From contig OY970206.1 in the NCBI GenBank assembly GCA_963708425.1, forward strand, positions 2,790,001-2,854,000: a DNA stretch of 64,000 nt, read 5' to 3'. The stretch comes from JACMNW01 sp963708425 (GTDB lineage Bacteria > Pseudomonadota > Alphaproteobacteria > Rhodobacterales > Rhodobacteraceae). Under the pieces are notes generated by a model. The model saw only the letters and a program-made list of their open reading frames with translations. It made no database searches and was not told the origin of the DNA. Made by a program: the position numbers and the translations under genes. This document shows, one piece after another, positions 7,353-15,899 of the stretch (its first letter is position 1; every line of letters starts with the position of its first letter).

Positions 7353-10300
7353 CTATTCCAGTTCGACCAACAGATCTTTGGCATCAATCTGGCTGCCGAT
7401 TTGCACGTACAGCGCCTTGACGGTTGCGGCACGGTCGGCATGCAGGCCGGTTTCCATCTTCATCGCCTCGATTGTCAGCAACAGATCACCCGCATTGACT
7501 TTCTGGCCGACGTGAACCGCAACTGATGCAATCGCCCCCGGCATCGGTGCGCCGATATGGGCTGGATTGCCGTCGCTGGCTTTGGGTTTGGCGGCGGTTT
7601 TGGCCTTGATGGCGCGGTTTGGCACGCGGATCACGCGCGGCTGACCGTTCAGTTCGAAGAAGACCTTCACATCGCCGTCGTCCGTCGTTTCGGCAACGGC
7701 TTGCAGGCGAACCTCCAGGGTTTTGCCGGGGTCAATCTCGACGCTGATCTCTTCGCCGGGCTGCATGCCGTAAAAGAACGTGCGAGTCGGCAGGGTGCGC
7801 ACGGGGCCATAGGCCCGGTGCCGGGTGCGGTAATCCATGAAGACCTTGGGATACATCAGATAGCCGTTCAGATCTTCGTCATCGACGGTTTCTTCGTCTG
7901 CCTCTTCCTTGTCGCGCTGAAGATCGGCGGCAAGCTTTGCGCGCGCATTGTCGATATCGACGGCCTCCAGATGTGCGCCGGGGCGGGTGGTGATGGGCGT
8001 TTCACCCTTTAGCGCCTTGGCGGATATGGCTTTTGGCCAGCCGCCATGGGGTTGGCCAAGATTGCCTTTCAGCATGTCCACAACTGAATCCGGGAATGCC
8101 AGATCAACAGCGGGGTCTTCGACCTGGGCGCGGGTCAGGTTCTGCGACACCATCATCAGCGCCATGTCGCCCACCACTTTGGACGATGGCGTTACCTTGA
8201 CGATATCGCCGAACATCTGGTTGGCGTCGGCATAGGCCTGCGCCACTTCGTGCCAGCGTTCCTCCAGCCCCAAGGACCGGGCCTGCGCCTTGAGGTTGGT
8301 AAACTGTCCGCCGGGCATTTCGTGCAAATACACTTCCGATGCGGGTGCCGGTATACCGGATTCGAAGGCGGCATATTGCGCGCGCACTGCTTCCCAATAG
8401 TTCGACAACTGGCGGATTGCCGCGATATCAAGGCCGGTGTCGCGGTCGGTATGCCGCAACGCCTCGACGATGGAGCCGAGGCAGGGTTGCGAGGTGCCGC
8501 CCGAGAACGCATCCATCGCCGCATCGACGGCGTCAACGCCTGCGTCGCATGCTGCAAGCACGGTGGCGGCAGCGACACCCGACGTGTCATGTGTGTGGAA
8601 ATGGATTGGCAGGCCAACCTCATTTTTCAGCGCCTTGATCAGCGCCGTGGCGGCGGCGGGCTTCAAAAGCCCTGCCATATCCTTCAGCCCCAGCACATGT
8701 GCGCCCGCAGCCTTCAGATCGCGGCCCATGCTGACGTAATATTTCAGATCATACTTGGCGCGGTCGGGGTTTAGCAGATCACCGGTGTAGCAAATGGTGC
8801 CTTCGCACAGCTTGTTCGCCTCGACCACCGCGTCCATCGCGACGCGCATGTTTTCGACCCAGTTGAGACTATCGAACACGCGGAACACATCGACACCGGT
8901 TTTCGCGGCCTGAAATACGAAAGATCGAACAACGTTGTCGGGATAGTTGGTATAGCCGACGCCGTTTGATGCCCGCAAAAGCATTTGCGTCATGACGTTG
9001 GGCAGGGCCGCGCGAATATCCCGCAGGCGCTGCCATGGGCATTCCTGCAAGAACCGATAGGCCACATCAAACGTCGCACCGCCCCAGCATTCAACCGAGA
9101 ACAGCCCGGACAGGTTGGCGGCATAGGCTGGTGTTGCCCGGATCATGTCGATGGACCGCATCCGGGTGGCAAGCAGGCTTTGATGGCCGTCGCGCATCGT
9201 GGTGTCAGTGATCAGAACCCGCTTTTGCGCGGCCAACCAATCGGCCACGGCTTGCGGGCCCTTGGTATCCAGCAGCGTGCGCGTGCCGGGGGCAGGGGTG
9301 CCTTGTGGCACAGGTGGCTTAGGCTGGCGCAGCTCCACCGTGGGCTTCGGGCGCCCGGCGGTTTCAGGATGCCCATTGACGATGATATCGGCGATATAAG
9401 TCAGGATCTTGGTTGCGCGATCGCGCCGTTTTTTGAAGGCGAAGAGGTCGGGCGTCGTGTCGATGAATTTCGTGGTGTAGGTGTTGTTCAGAAAGGTCGG
9501 ATGCTTCAGCAGGTTTTCGACAAAGGCGATGTTGGTGCTGACGCCCCTGATGCGAAATTCGCGCAAGGCCCGGTCCATGCGGGCAATCGCCTTTTCCGGT
9601 GTCTGCGCCCAGGCGGTCACTTTCACCAGCAGGCTGTCATAATACCGCGTGATCACGCCACCTGCATAGGCGGTGCCGCCATCAAGCCGGATGCCCATGC
9701 CGGTTGCCGACCGATAGGCGGTCAACCGCCCGTAATCAGGGATGAAATTATTCTGCGGGTCTTCGGTAGTAACCCGGCATTGCAGCGCGTGGCCCGATAG
9801 ATGGATATCCTCCTGCCGCGCCACGCCGGTTGCCTCGGCCAGCGTCTTGCCTTCGGCGATGCGGATCTGGCTTTGCACGATATCAATGCCGGTGACCTCT
9901 TCAGTCACAGTGTGTTCGACCTGTACGCGCGGATTAACTTCGATGAAAAAGAACTTGTCAGTGTCCATATCCATCAGGAATTCGACAGTACCCGCACATT
10001 CATAGCCAACATGGGCGCAGATCCGGCGGCCAAGATCACAGACCTCGGCGCGCTGGGCATCTGTCAGATAGGGCGCCGGCGCACGTTCCACCACCTTCTG
10101 GTTGCGGCGCTGCACTGTGCAGTCACGTTCGTACAGGTGATAGATGTTGCCGTGGCTGTCGCCCAAAATCTGCACTTCAACATGACGCGCGCGCAGGATC
10201 ATCTTTTCCAGATATCCCTCGCCATTGCCAAAGGCTGCCTCCGCCTCACGACGGCCTTCGCGCACTTTATCGGCCAGTTCGTCCGGCCCGTTGATTGGGC

Positions 10301-10814
10301 GCATACCACGCCCGCCGCCTCCCCAGGATGCCTTCAGCATCAGGGGGTAGCCGACTGCCGCCGCCTGCGTCTTGACCAATTCCATATCGTCGCCCAGCAC
10401 TTCGGTTGCCGGAATGACCGGTACGCCAGCCTCCATCGCCACCCGCCGCGCCGAGGCTTTGTCGCCAAGCGCCCGCATGGTGGCCGCTTTTGGCCCGATG
10501 AAGGTAATGCCCGCTGCATCGCAGGCTTCCACAAAATCAGGGTTTTCCGACAGCAACCCATAGCCGGGGTGGATGGCATCGGCGCCTGACAGTTTGGCCA
10601 CCCGAATGATGTCGGGAATACTCAAATAGGCCCCAACTGGCGACAGGCCCTCGCCAATCCGGTAAGCCTCATCTGCCTTGAACCGGTGCAGCGACAGCTT
10701 ATCTTCCTCGGCATAAACCGCGACCGTTTTCTTGCCCATCTCGTTGGCGGCGCGCATCACGCGGATGGCAATTTCGCCCCGGTTGGCAATCAGGATCTTG
10801 CGGAATTCAGCCAT
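7353..10814 (-). CDS. pyc: Pyruvate carboxylase
   Basis: A 1153-residue single-chain biotin enzyme making oxaloacetate from pyruvate, bicarbonate and ATP, an anaplerotic step in the cytoplasm. Order of domains: biotin carboxylase (about 1-460, glycine loop GGGGRGM, catalytic FIEVNPRVQVEHTVTEE), carboxyltransferase (about 530-810, TTMRDGHQSLLATRMR, metal-ligand HTHDTSG), a PYC_OADA/allosteric region, and a C-terminal biotinyl domain with biotin lysine K1119 in EAMKMET. The ATG at 10814 gives the canonical start AEFRKILIANRGEIA; an upstream in-frame ATG at 10850 is rejected because the family starts here and GGGGAA precedes it. Length and motifs are complete. Confidence 0.97.
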   Translation of the reverse strand: MAEFRKILIANRGEIAIRVMRAANEMGKKTVAVYAEEDKLSLHRFKADEAYRIGEGLSPVGAYLSIPDIIRVAKLSGADAIHPGYGLLSENPDFVEACDAAGITFIGPKAATMRALGDKASARRVAMEAGVPVIPATEVLGDDMELVKTQAAAVGYPLMLKASWGGGGRGMRPINGPDELADKVREGRREAEAAFGNGEGYLEKMILRARHVEVQILGDSHGNIYHLYERDCTVQRRNQKVVERAPAPYLTDAQRAEVCDLGRRICAHVGYECAGTVEFLMDMDTDKFFFIEVNPRVQVEHTVTEEVTGIDIVQSQIRIAEGKTLAEATGVARQEDIHLSGHALQCRVTTEDPQNNFIPDYGRLTAYRSATGMGIRLDGGTAYAGGVITRYYDSLLVKVTAWAQTPEKAIARMDRALREFRIRGVSTNIAFVENLLKHPTFLNNTYTTKFIDTTPDLFAFKKRRDRATKILTYIADIIVNGHPETAGRPKPTVELRQPKPPVPQGTPAPGTRTLLDTKGPQAVADWLAAQKRVLITDTTMRDGHQSLLATRMRSIDMIRATPAYAANLSGLFSVECWGGATFDVAYRFLQECPWQRLRDIRAALPNVMTQMLLRASNGVGYTNYPDNVVRSFVFQAAKTGVDVFRVFDSLNWVENMRVAMDAVVEANKLCEGTICYTGDLLNPDRAKYDLKYYVSMGRDLKAAGAHVLGLKDMAGLLKPAAATALIKALKNEVGLPIHFHTHDTSGVAAATVLAACDAGVDAVDAAMDAFSGGTSQPCLGSIVEALRHTDRDTGLDIAAIRQLSNYWEAVRAQYAAFESGIPAPASEVYLHEMPGGQFTNLKAQARSLGLEERWHEVAQAYADANQMFGDIVKVTPSSKVVGDMALMMVSQNLTRAQVEDPAVDLAFPDSVVDMLKGNLGQPHGGWPKAISAKALKGETPITTRPGAHLEAVDIDNARAKLAADLQRDKEEADEETVDDEDLNGYLMYPKVFMDYRTRHRAYGPVRTLPTRTFFYGMQPGEEISVEIDPGKTLEVRLQAVAETTDDGDVKVFFELNGQPRVIRVPNRAIKAKTAAKPKASDGNPAHIGAPMPGAIASVAVHVGQKVNAGDLLLTIEAMKMETGLHADRAATVKALYVQIGSQIDAKDLLVELE

Positions 10815-10943
10815 GGATGTTGTTCCCCAATCAAACGTAGTCAGGCGCAATCACCTTAGGCATGCTGCATTGCAGCGCAAGGGATAGAATGGACCTGATA
10901 GCGTCGCCCCACAACATTCTTTCGTTTCAGTCCCAGCCGCAAC

Positions 10944-10984
10944 GCAGTTGACATCGAAAAAGCTACAGAACAATCATGGAACAC
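10944..10984 (+). repeat. 41-bp direct repeat, left copy
   Basis: The sequence starting GCAGTTGACATCGAAAAAGC and ending CATGGAACAC is identical, base for base, to 12497-12537. The flanking bases differ, so 41 bp is the full perfect match. The two copies bracket the single gene at 11003-12382. Confidence 0.95.
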
Positions 10985-11002
10985 GTGGTGTCGGGCAGAA
11001 CG

Positions 11003-12382
11003 TCAGTCCTGATCAAATAAATCCAGGCGATAGTGTTCTATGCTACTCAGAAATACCCCGCTGCCGTTGTAAGACAGGTTCCAATAAATCCTGCGGCCTG
11101 TGGGGTCGGTTAGATAATAATTGCCACCTCTGGCAGCACCGACGTGAGCTACACCAGCCCATGCCACAAACAATTTCTTGCGACCAAATGGATTGATCCA
11201 AAGTCTCGTTGGCCCCCAGATGCCGCGCCGATCCCAGATTATGTCGTAGGCAGGCAGCAGCCCAAGGATCGAAACAAGACCCAGAACCAAGCAGACGACA
11301 CCAACATAAAACATCAGATCCGTTGAGGGTTTGATCCAAGGCCCCAGTACGGCAATGCCTAGACCGCACAAAACCAAAGCGGTGACGGTGACCAGCAAAA
11401 AACTCGGTGCGATTAAGCCGCTTTCCCGCGCTCGACTTGTACGCCGTGATCGGCGCTTCCAAAGGTTGAGCAGACCGTAGCCTACAAGACCAATCACCGC
11501 GCCCATAATCGCCCGAAGGATGGGGCGTGCAACGTCCGGGTCGATATTTTGGCTTTCAAGCCAAGCAGCCAGCCACGAGCGGTTGTCGGCATAACAAAGA
11601 CCTAGCCGACAGGCCGTCTCGATGTAGTTTCGGGCGGAAGCTTCGTCTTTCGGCACGCCACTGCCGACTTGATAAGACAAACCGAGGTTCCAACACCCGA
11701 CAGGATTTCCCAGCTTACACGCCTTTCGCGCCAAAGCGGCCGAGTATCCGTGATTTACGGGAAAGTGGGGGTTGAGGGTTTGAAGTTTTGCTGCGGCCCG
11801 TTCGTCGCCGTATAAGTAGCTAAGCTGTGCACAAGCGCGAGACTCGTCTTTCTCACAAGCTTTTAAGAGACCGCTCCATCGGATGTCCGCGTCCGGTACA
11901 ACACCCCGTACGGCCTCGTTGAGGTATGCATAGTCCACACAGATCGCAGCGTCACCCGTAGCCTTGCATTCATCCCGGCGGGCATCGTGCAGGGCAAGAT
12001 AGCCTTTTTCTGGCACTAGGGGCGCAAGAAGTCGGAGCCTGCTAAGCAGATAACAGCCCCAACCATCGCCAGACACGCAACCAAGGGTCAAGTCGAGGTA
12101 GACTTGGGGATTACTAATGTCGCCAGTCCACATCAACGCGGCTGCGTGATCGGTACAGGATCGCAGATCGCCGGCATCACAGATTTTTGCAAGCCGTTCG
12201 AGAAGGCTTTTGACGTCCACCGATCCGGCAACGTAGCCAGTTGAAAGGAATCTTTGCTCGCACGCCCAGTCAGTGCCCGCTATGCAGGCTTCGGTCGCAG
12301 TTGTCAGCTCAGCTTTGGTCATCCGTGCAGATGCTGGCAGCGCCCACAACAAACAGGCCACGATCACAACGAATAGGTGCAT
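11003..12382 (-). CDS. Sel1-like repeat membrane protein of unknown function
   Basis: A 459-residue protein with a signal peptide (HLFVVIVACLLWALPASA), then a cysteine-rich periplasmic region of roughly 265 residues made of Sel1/HcpA-like helical repeats: paired cysteines and spacing such as ACKLGNPVGCWNLGLSYQVG, GVPKDEASARNYIETAC. Three membrane segments follow (around 287-307, 320-345 and 352-375), then a short C-terminal domain rich in aromatic and glycine residues (WAGVAHVGAARGGNYYL). Sel1-like repeats usually bind proteins. The gene is alone, is flanked on both sides by an identical 41-bp repeat, and ends 18 bases from the left copy, suggesting insertion as a unit. I do not recognise a named family for the whole protein. 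Confidence 0.8.
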   Translation of the reverse strand: MHLFVVIVACLLWALPASARMTKAELTTATEACIAGTDWACEQRFLSTGYVAGSVDVKSLLERLAKICDAGDLRSCTDHAAALMWTGDISNPQVYLDLTLGCVSGDGWGCYLLSRLRLLAPLVPEKGYLALHDARRDECKATGDAAICVDYAYLNEAVRGVVPDADIRWSGLLKACEKDESRACAQLSYLYGDERAAAKLQTLNPHFPVNHGYSAALARKACKLGNPVGCWNLGLSYQVGSGVPKDEASARNYIETACRLGLCYADNRSWLAAWLESQNIDPDVARPILRAIMGAVIGLVGYGLLNLWKRRSRRTSRARESGLIAPSFLLVTVTALVLCGLGIAVLGPWIKPSTDLMFYVGVVCLVLGLVSILGLLPAYDIIWDRRGIWGPTRLWINPFGRKKLFVAWAGVAHVGAARGGNYYLTDPTGRRIYWNLSYNGSGVFLSSIEHYRLDLFDQD

Positions 12383-12496
12383 CGGGCTATACTCCTAGCG
12401 AGGCGGCGGTGAAGTTTATCGGCGACAGTTGGAAATGCGATACTTTGCGTTCAAGGCAAAATTGCGGAAATGCGGTTAATGCCGAAAGCATCAGTT

Positions 12497-12537
12497 GCAG
12501 TTGACATCGAAAAAGCTACAGAACAATCATGGAACAC
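12497..12537 (+). repeat. 41-bp direct repeat, right copy
   Basis: Second perfect copy of the 41-bp unit, lying 37 bases before the uvrD start. It contains TTGACA at its left part (12501-12506), which could be a -35 element for uvrD although the matching -10 is weak. If this copy is the original promoter region, the left copy arose by duplication when the 1.5-kb segment entered. Confidence 0.95.
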
Positions 12538-12574
12538 TTCTTTAACTCCGGCGCGGCCCGGGGTAGGGTGGGGC

Positions 12575-15034
12575 ATGACGGATTGGAATGATCATGACGC
12601 GTTTGAAGCCGCCGTGCCGCTTAGTCAGCGGGCAATGGCGGCACGTCCGGCACCTTACCTTGATGATCTGAACCCCGCGCAACGTGCGGCGGTTGAGGCT
12701 TTGGATGGCCCGGTTTTGATGCTGGCAGGGGCGGGTACTGGCAAGACCAAGGCGCTGACGGCCCGCATTGTGCATCTGATGACGCAAGGGCGGGCGCGGC
12801 CGAATGAAATTCTGGCGGTTACCTTCACAAACAAAGCAGCGCGGGAAATGAAAGATCGCGTTGGGCGGATGCTGGGGCAGGCGGTTGAAGGCATGCCGTG
12901 GATGGGCACGTTCCATTCGATCTCGGTCAAGATCCTGCGCCGCCATGCCGAACTGGTTGGGTTGAAATCCAACTTCACCATTCTGGACACTGACGATCAG
13001 CTGCGCCTGCTGAAACAACTGATCGTTGCCGCAAATATTGATGAAAAGCGCTGGCCAGCGCGCATGTTGGCCGGGTTGATTGATGGCTGGAAGAACCGGG
13101 CGTGGACGCCGCTGCGGGTGCCTGCATCGGAAGCTTCGGCTTATAACAACCGTGGCACTGAACTGTATGAACAGTACCAAGACCGCCTGAAAGCGCTGAA
13201 CGCGACCGATTTTGGCGATCTGCTGCTGCATGTGGTGACGATCTTTCAAACCCACCCCGATGTGCTGGAACAGTATCAGCGCTGGTTCAAATACATTCTG
13301 GTCGACGAATACCAAGATACCAATGTCGCACAATATCTGTGGTTGCGGCTGTTGGCGCAGGCGCATCGCAACATCTGCTGCGTCGGCGATGATGATCAGT
13401 CGATCTATGGCTGGCGCGGGGCCGAGGTTGGCAACATCCTGCGGTTTGAAAAGGATTTCCCCGGTGCCCATGTGGTGCGGCTGGAGCAAAACTACCGCTC
13501 CACCCCGCATATTCTGGCCGCCGCTTCGGCAGTCATTGCCAAAAACGCCGGGCGGTTGGGCAAAACGCTGTGGACCGAGGAACCCGACGGCGAAAAGGTG
13601 CGCCTGATTGGTCATTGGGATGGCGAGGAAGAAGCGCGCTGGATTGGCGAGGAAGTCGAGGCTTTGCAGCGCGGGACGCGTGGTCTTGCGCCACAAAGCC
13701 TTGATCATATGGCGATATTGGTGCGCGCCAGCCACCAGATGCGGGCGTTTGAGGACAGGTTCCTAACCATCGGCCTGCCGTACCGCGTCATCGGCGGCCC
13801 GCGTTTTTACGAACGCCTCGAAATTCGTGACGCGATGGCCTATTTCCGGCTGGCGGTCAGCCCGGAGGATGATCTGGCGTTTGAACGCGTGGTGAATACC
13901 CCCAAACGCGGCCTTGGCGACAAGGCGCAGGCGGACATTCAGCGCACTGCGCGGGCGTCGGGCATGTCTTTGCTGGAAGGCGCGCGTGAATTGCTGGCGC
14001 ATGGCGCGATTGGTGGCAAAGGTGCCGGGCAACTGCGCGGTTTTGTGGACGGCATTGACCGCTGGCACGCCCTGACGTTAGGGCCTCTTGAGAGGGTTCC
14101 TCGCGATTTAGATACTGTCTTAATTGATGATGATGTTGGGTTTGTTGTTGCTGAGTTTCGTCACGGCAAGCCAACCCTATCTCACGTCGAACTCGCCGAG
14201 CAAATTCTGGAGGAATCCGGTTACACTGACATGTGGGCGCAGGATAAGACGCCCGAAGCGCCGGGTCGGCTGGAAAACCTGAAAGAACTGGTCAAGGCGC
14301 TGGAGCAGTTCGAAAACCTGCAAGGCTTTCTCGAACACGTCTCGCTGATCATGGATAACTCGTCCGAAGATGCCGCCGAAAAAATCTCGATCATGACGCT
14401 GCATGCCGCCAAGGGTCTGGAATTTCCCGCCGTTTTCCTGCCCGGTTGGGAAGACGGACTATTCCCCAGCCAACGCAGCATGGACGAGAGTGGTCAAAGC
14501 GGCGTCGAGGAAGAACGCCGTTTGGCCTATGTCGGCATCACCCGCGCGGAAGAGCTGTGCACCATTTCCTTTGCCGCAAACCGCCGCGTCTATGGCCAGT
14601 GGCAATCGGCCCTGCCATCGCGGTTCATCGACGAACTGCCCGCCGCTCATGTGGAAATTCTAACCCCACCCGGCCTGTATGGCGGCGGCTTTGGGGCCGC
14701 AGGCATGCAAGGTGGCTTTGGCGGTGGATCATCTCTGGAAGACCGTGCGACCAAGGCCGATGTCTACAATTCCCCCGGTTGGCGACGGTTGCAGGACCGT
14801 GCCGCCACGCGCCCGATATCGCAGCCACGCGAGGCAAGAAATTCGGTGATCGATCTGGCCGCAGTGTCATCTTTCACCTTGGATGACCGCGTGTTCCACA
14901 TCAAATTTGGCTATGGAACGGTTATCGGCATCGAAGGCGACAAGCTGGATGTGGACTTTGACAAAGCTGGCACCAAAAAGATCGTCGCCCGCTTTGTAAC
15001 GCCAGCCGATGCAGTGGACGAAGTGCCGTTCTGA
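12575..15034 (+). CDS. uvrD: ATP-dependent DNA helicase UvrD/PcrA
   Basis: An 819-residue superfamily 1A 3'-5' helicase for nucleotide excision and mismatch repair. Motifs in order: Q motif LNPAQRAAV, Walker A AGAGTGKT (51-58), motif Ia TFTNKAAREMK, Walker B VDEYQDTN, motif III GDDDQSIYGWRGA, motif IV LEQNYRS, motif V MTLHAAKGLEFP, motif VI VGITRAEE, and a C-terminal Tudor-like tail (VFHIKFGYGTVIGIEG). The ATG at 12575 gives the conserved length; the longer frame upstream runs into the 41-bp repeat. Residues about 502-535 are an AT-rich insertion absent from the relatives I recall (see separate entry). Confidence 0.95.
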   Translation: MTDWNDHDAFEAAVPLSQRAMAARPAPYLDDLNPAQRAAVEALDGPVLMLAGAGTGKTKALTARIVHLMTQGRARPNEILAVTFTNKAAREMKDRVGRMLGQAVEGMPWMGTFHSISVKILRRHAELVGLKSNFTILDTDDQLRLLKQLIVAANIDEKRWPARMLAGLIDGWKNRAWTPLRVPASEASAYNNRGTELYEQYQDRLKALNATDFGDLLLHVVTIFQTHPDVLEQYQRWFKYILVDEYQDTNVAQYLWLRLLAQAHRNICCVGDDDQSIYGWRGAEVGNILRFEKDFPGAHVVRLEQNYRSTPHILAAASAVIAKNAGRLGKTLWTEEPDGEKVRLIGHWDGEEEARWIGEEVEALQRGTRGLAPQSLDHMAILVRASHQMRAFEDRFLTIGLPYRVIGGPRFYERLEIRDAMAYFRLAVSPEDDLAFERVVNTPKRGLGDKAQADIQRTARASGMSLLEGARELLAHGAIGGKGAGQLRGFVDGIDRWHALTLGPLERVPRDLDTVLIDDDVGFVVAEFRHGKPTLSHVELAEQILEESGYTDMWAQDKTPEAPGRLENLKELVKALEQFENLQGFLEHVSLIMDNSSEDAAEKISIMTLHAAKGLEFPAVFLPGWEDGLFPSQRSMDESGQSGVEEERRLAYVGITRAEELCTISFAANRRVYGQWQSALPSRFIDELPAAHVEILTPPGLYGGGFGAAGMQGGFGGGSSLEDRATKADVYNSPGWRRLQDRAATRPISQPREARNSVIDLAAVSSFTLDDRVFHIKFGYGTVIGIEGDKLDVDFDKAGTKKIVARFVTPADAVDEVPF
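14078..14177 (+). other. AT-rich in-frame insert within uvrD
   Basis: About 33 codons inside the helicase 2B region, between DGIDRWHAL and HVELAEQILEESGY, look foreign. The 60 bases 14101-14160 hold 23 G or C (38% by count) against a clearly GC-rich surround, and codons such as TTA, ATA-free but T-ending GAT/GTT runs replace the usual C/G endings. The frame stays open through it. Relatives as I remember them join the flanking segments with only a few residues. Confidence 0.6.
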
Positions 15035-15112
15035 GCCGCGTTATCGCGTCTCGATCGATGGTGCGGCACGCCCCGCCCCTCAACAATCCCCTGAACACCG
15101 CCGCAAGGCCAA

Positions 15113-15148
15113 ATAAAAACGGCGGCACCCAAAGCCGGAATGCCGCCG
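15113..15148 (-). terminator. Rho-independent terminator of the ccaF1-CcsR transcript
   Basis: On the minus strand the stem GGCGGCA...TGCCGCC (15121-15148) is followed by GTTTTTATTT. It lies right after the last CCUCCUCCC hairpin and would end the ccaF1-CcsR RNA. The stem could also stop uvrD read-through from the other side, though without a T run there. Confidence 0.82.
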
Positions 15149-15162
15149 CGATACTACGTCCA

Positions 15163-15180
15163 GCCAGGGAGGAGGTTGGC
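15163..15180 (-). ncRNA. CcsR-like RNA, single CCUCCUCCC hairpin
   Basis: On the minus strand GCCAACCTCCTCCCTGGC folds as a short stem GCCA/TGGC with the CCTCCTCCC motif in the loop. It is the last of five such hairpins downstream of ccaF1 and stands apart from the others by about 50 bases, just before the terminator. In Rhodobacter sphaeroides the CcsR RNAs with this loop motif are processed from the ccaF1 transcript. Whether this lone hairpin yields its own RNA cannot be told. Confidence 0.7.
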
Positions 15181-15229
15181 CTTTCGCTTTGAAAACACTG
15201 CGCCGGGCGCAGCTTACTAAAATGTGCGA

Positions 15230-15290
15230 CGACCCCGGGAGGAGGAGTGAGGTCGCCGCCGGTCCGATCAGCCCCGGGAGGAGGTGGGGC
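15230..15290 (-). ncRNA. CcsR-like RNA with two CCUCCUCCC hairpins
   Basis: Two hairpins lie 15 bases apart: 15271-15290 (GCCCC stem, loop ACCTCCTCCC, GGGGC) and 15230-15255 (CGACC/GGTCG arms with CTCCTCCC between). The loops expose an anti-Shine-Dalgarno-like sequence. The pair resembles a unit of the CcsR family, stress-induced RNAs described in Rhodobacter sphaeroides that affect C1 metabolism and the pyruvate dehydrogenase complex. Unit borders are inferred from spacing only. Confidence 0.8.
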
Positions 15291-15333
15291 TTTTCGTACA
15301 ACGTTGGCAGCTTTCGCTTGCCGAAGAAATTGC

Positions 15334-15398
15334 GGCAACACCAGGGAGGAGGATTGGTGTTGCCGCCTTTGCTACAGACCCCGGGAGGAGGTGGGGTC
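15334..15398 (-). ncRNA. CcsR-like RNA with two CCUCCUCCC hairpins, nearest ccaF1
   Basis: Hairpin 15377-15398 has the 6-bp stem GACCCC/GGGGTC with CCTCCTCCC in the loop; hairpin 15334-15364 has a long stem GGCAACACC/GGTGTTGCC (read on either strand) around the same motif. They are 12 bases apart and begin 10 bases after the ccaF1 stop, so they are co-transcribed with it. The identical loop with covarying stems indicates selection on structure. Confidence 0.82.
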
Positions 15399-15408
15399 TC
15401 GCAAAAAC

Positions 15409-15624
15409 TTATTTGCCGTAAGCGGCTTTGGTTGCAATTTCGCGGATCATCGAAGCATGAATGCCAAGATCAGCAAGTTCGCGTTCGGACAAAGTATTGA
15501 GTTCCCGAACAGTTTGGTTGAACAAACGCCGACGGTGCAGCGCGAGCTTAACCGATTTCGTGATATTGCCCAGCCGATCAGCAAAGCTGATATTCAGAGT
15601 ACGGGTTGAATTTACATAAGCCAT
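15409..15624 (-). CDS. ccaF1: CcaF1-type DUF1127 small protein
   Basis: A 71-residue basic protein with the DUF1127 core near its C-terminus (RELNTLSERELADLGIHASMIREIA). In Rhodobacter sphaeroides the equivalent gene (RSP_6037, ccaF1) is followed by the CcsR RNAs in one stress-induced transcript, and CcaF1 is an RNA-binding protein that influences RNA turnover. The same order is seen here, with the first CcsR hairpin 10 bases after the stop. A GAGG lies about 10 bases before the ATG and an RpoH-like promoter about 80 bases upstream. The symbol rests on this synteny. Confidence 0.85.
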   Translation of the reverse strand: MAYVNSTRTLNISFADRLGNITKSVKLALHRRRLFNQTVRELNTLSERELADLGIHASMIREIATKAAYGK

Positions 15625-15702
15625 GATACTAGCCTCAACTTTCTTTTTTTACAGCGGGTCGTCATGTGTCTTTGGTAGGTCTTGGTTTCGCTGTTACCGT
15701 AA

Positions 15703-15733
15703 ACATGGGGCAATTGCTGCACATGCACAATAG
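15703..15733 (-). promoter_or_regulatory. RpoH-type promoter for ccaF1-CcsR
   Basis: On the minus strand the -10 element CCCCATGT (15710 to 15703) matches the heat-shock consensus CCCCATnT exactly, with a weaker -35 at CTATTG/ATTGTG about 15 bases upstream. The equivalent unit in Rhodobacter sphaeroides is driven by RpoHI/RpoHII, so the match fits. The transcription start would fall near 15695, giving a leader of about 70 nt. Confidence 0.6.
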
Positions 15734-15899
15734 ACCAGGTGCGCAATGCTGCTATGCAGCATGTGCATGGCAAAATGTCACAAATTAGTGATAATTTTCA
15801 GGTGCTTCGCCTGAATTTTGATCATTTGGAAAACAGCACCTTGCCCTTTGTTGCAAAGAACACAAGGTTTGATGAAGAACTAAGCAAAGGAAAAAGCGG

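Noticed and set aside
14078..14177. An intein in UvrD
   Set aside because: Inteins need about 130 residues and splice-junction Cys/Ser-His-Asn motifs; the insert is about 33 codons and has none.
15163..15398. The repeated GGAGGAGG units as a CRISPR array or a run of ribosome sites
   Set aside because: Spacing is irregular, spacers are not unique 30-mers and the repeats lie in loops of covarying hairpins on the other strand, downstream of ccaF1.
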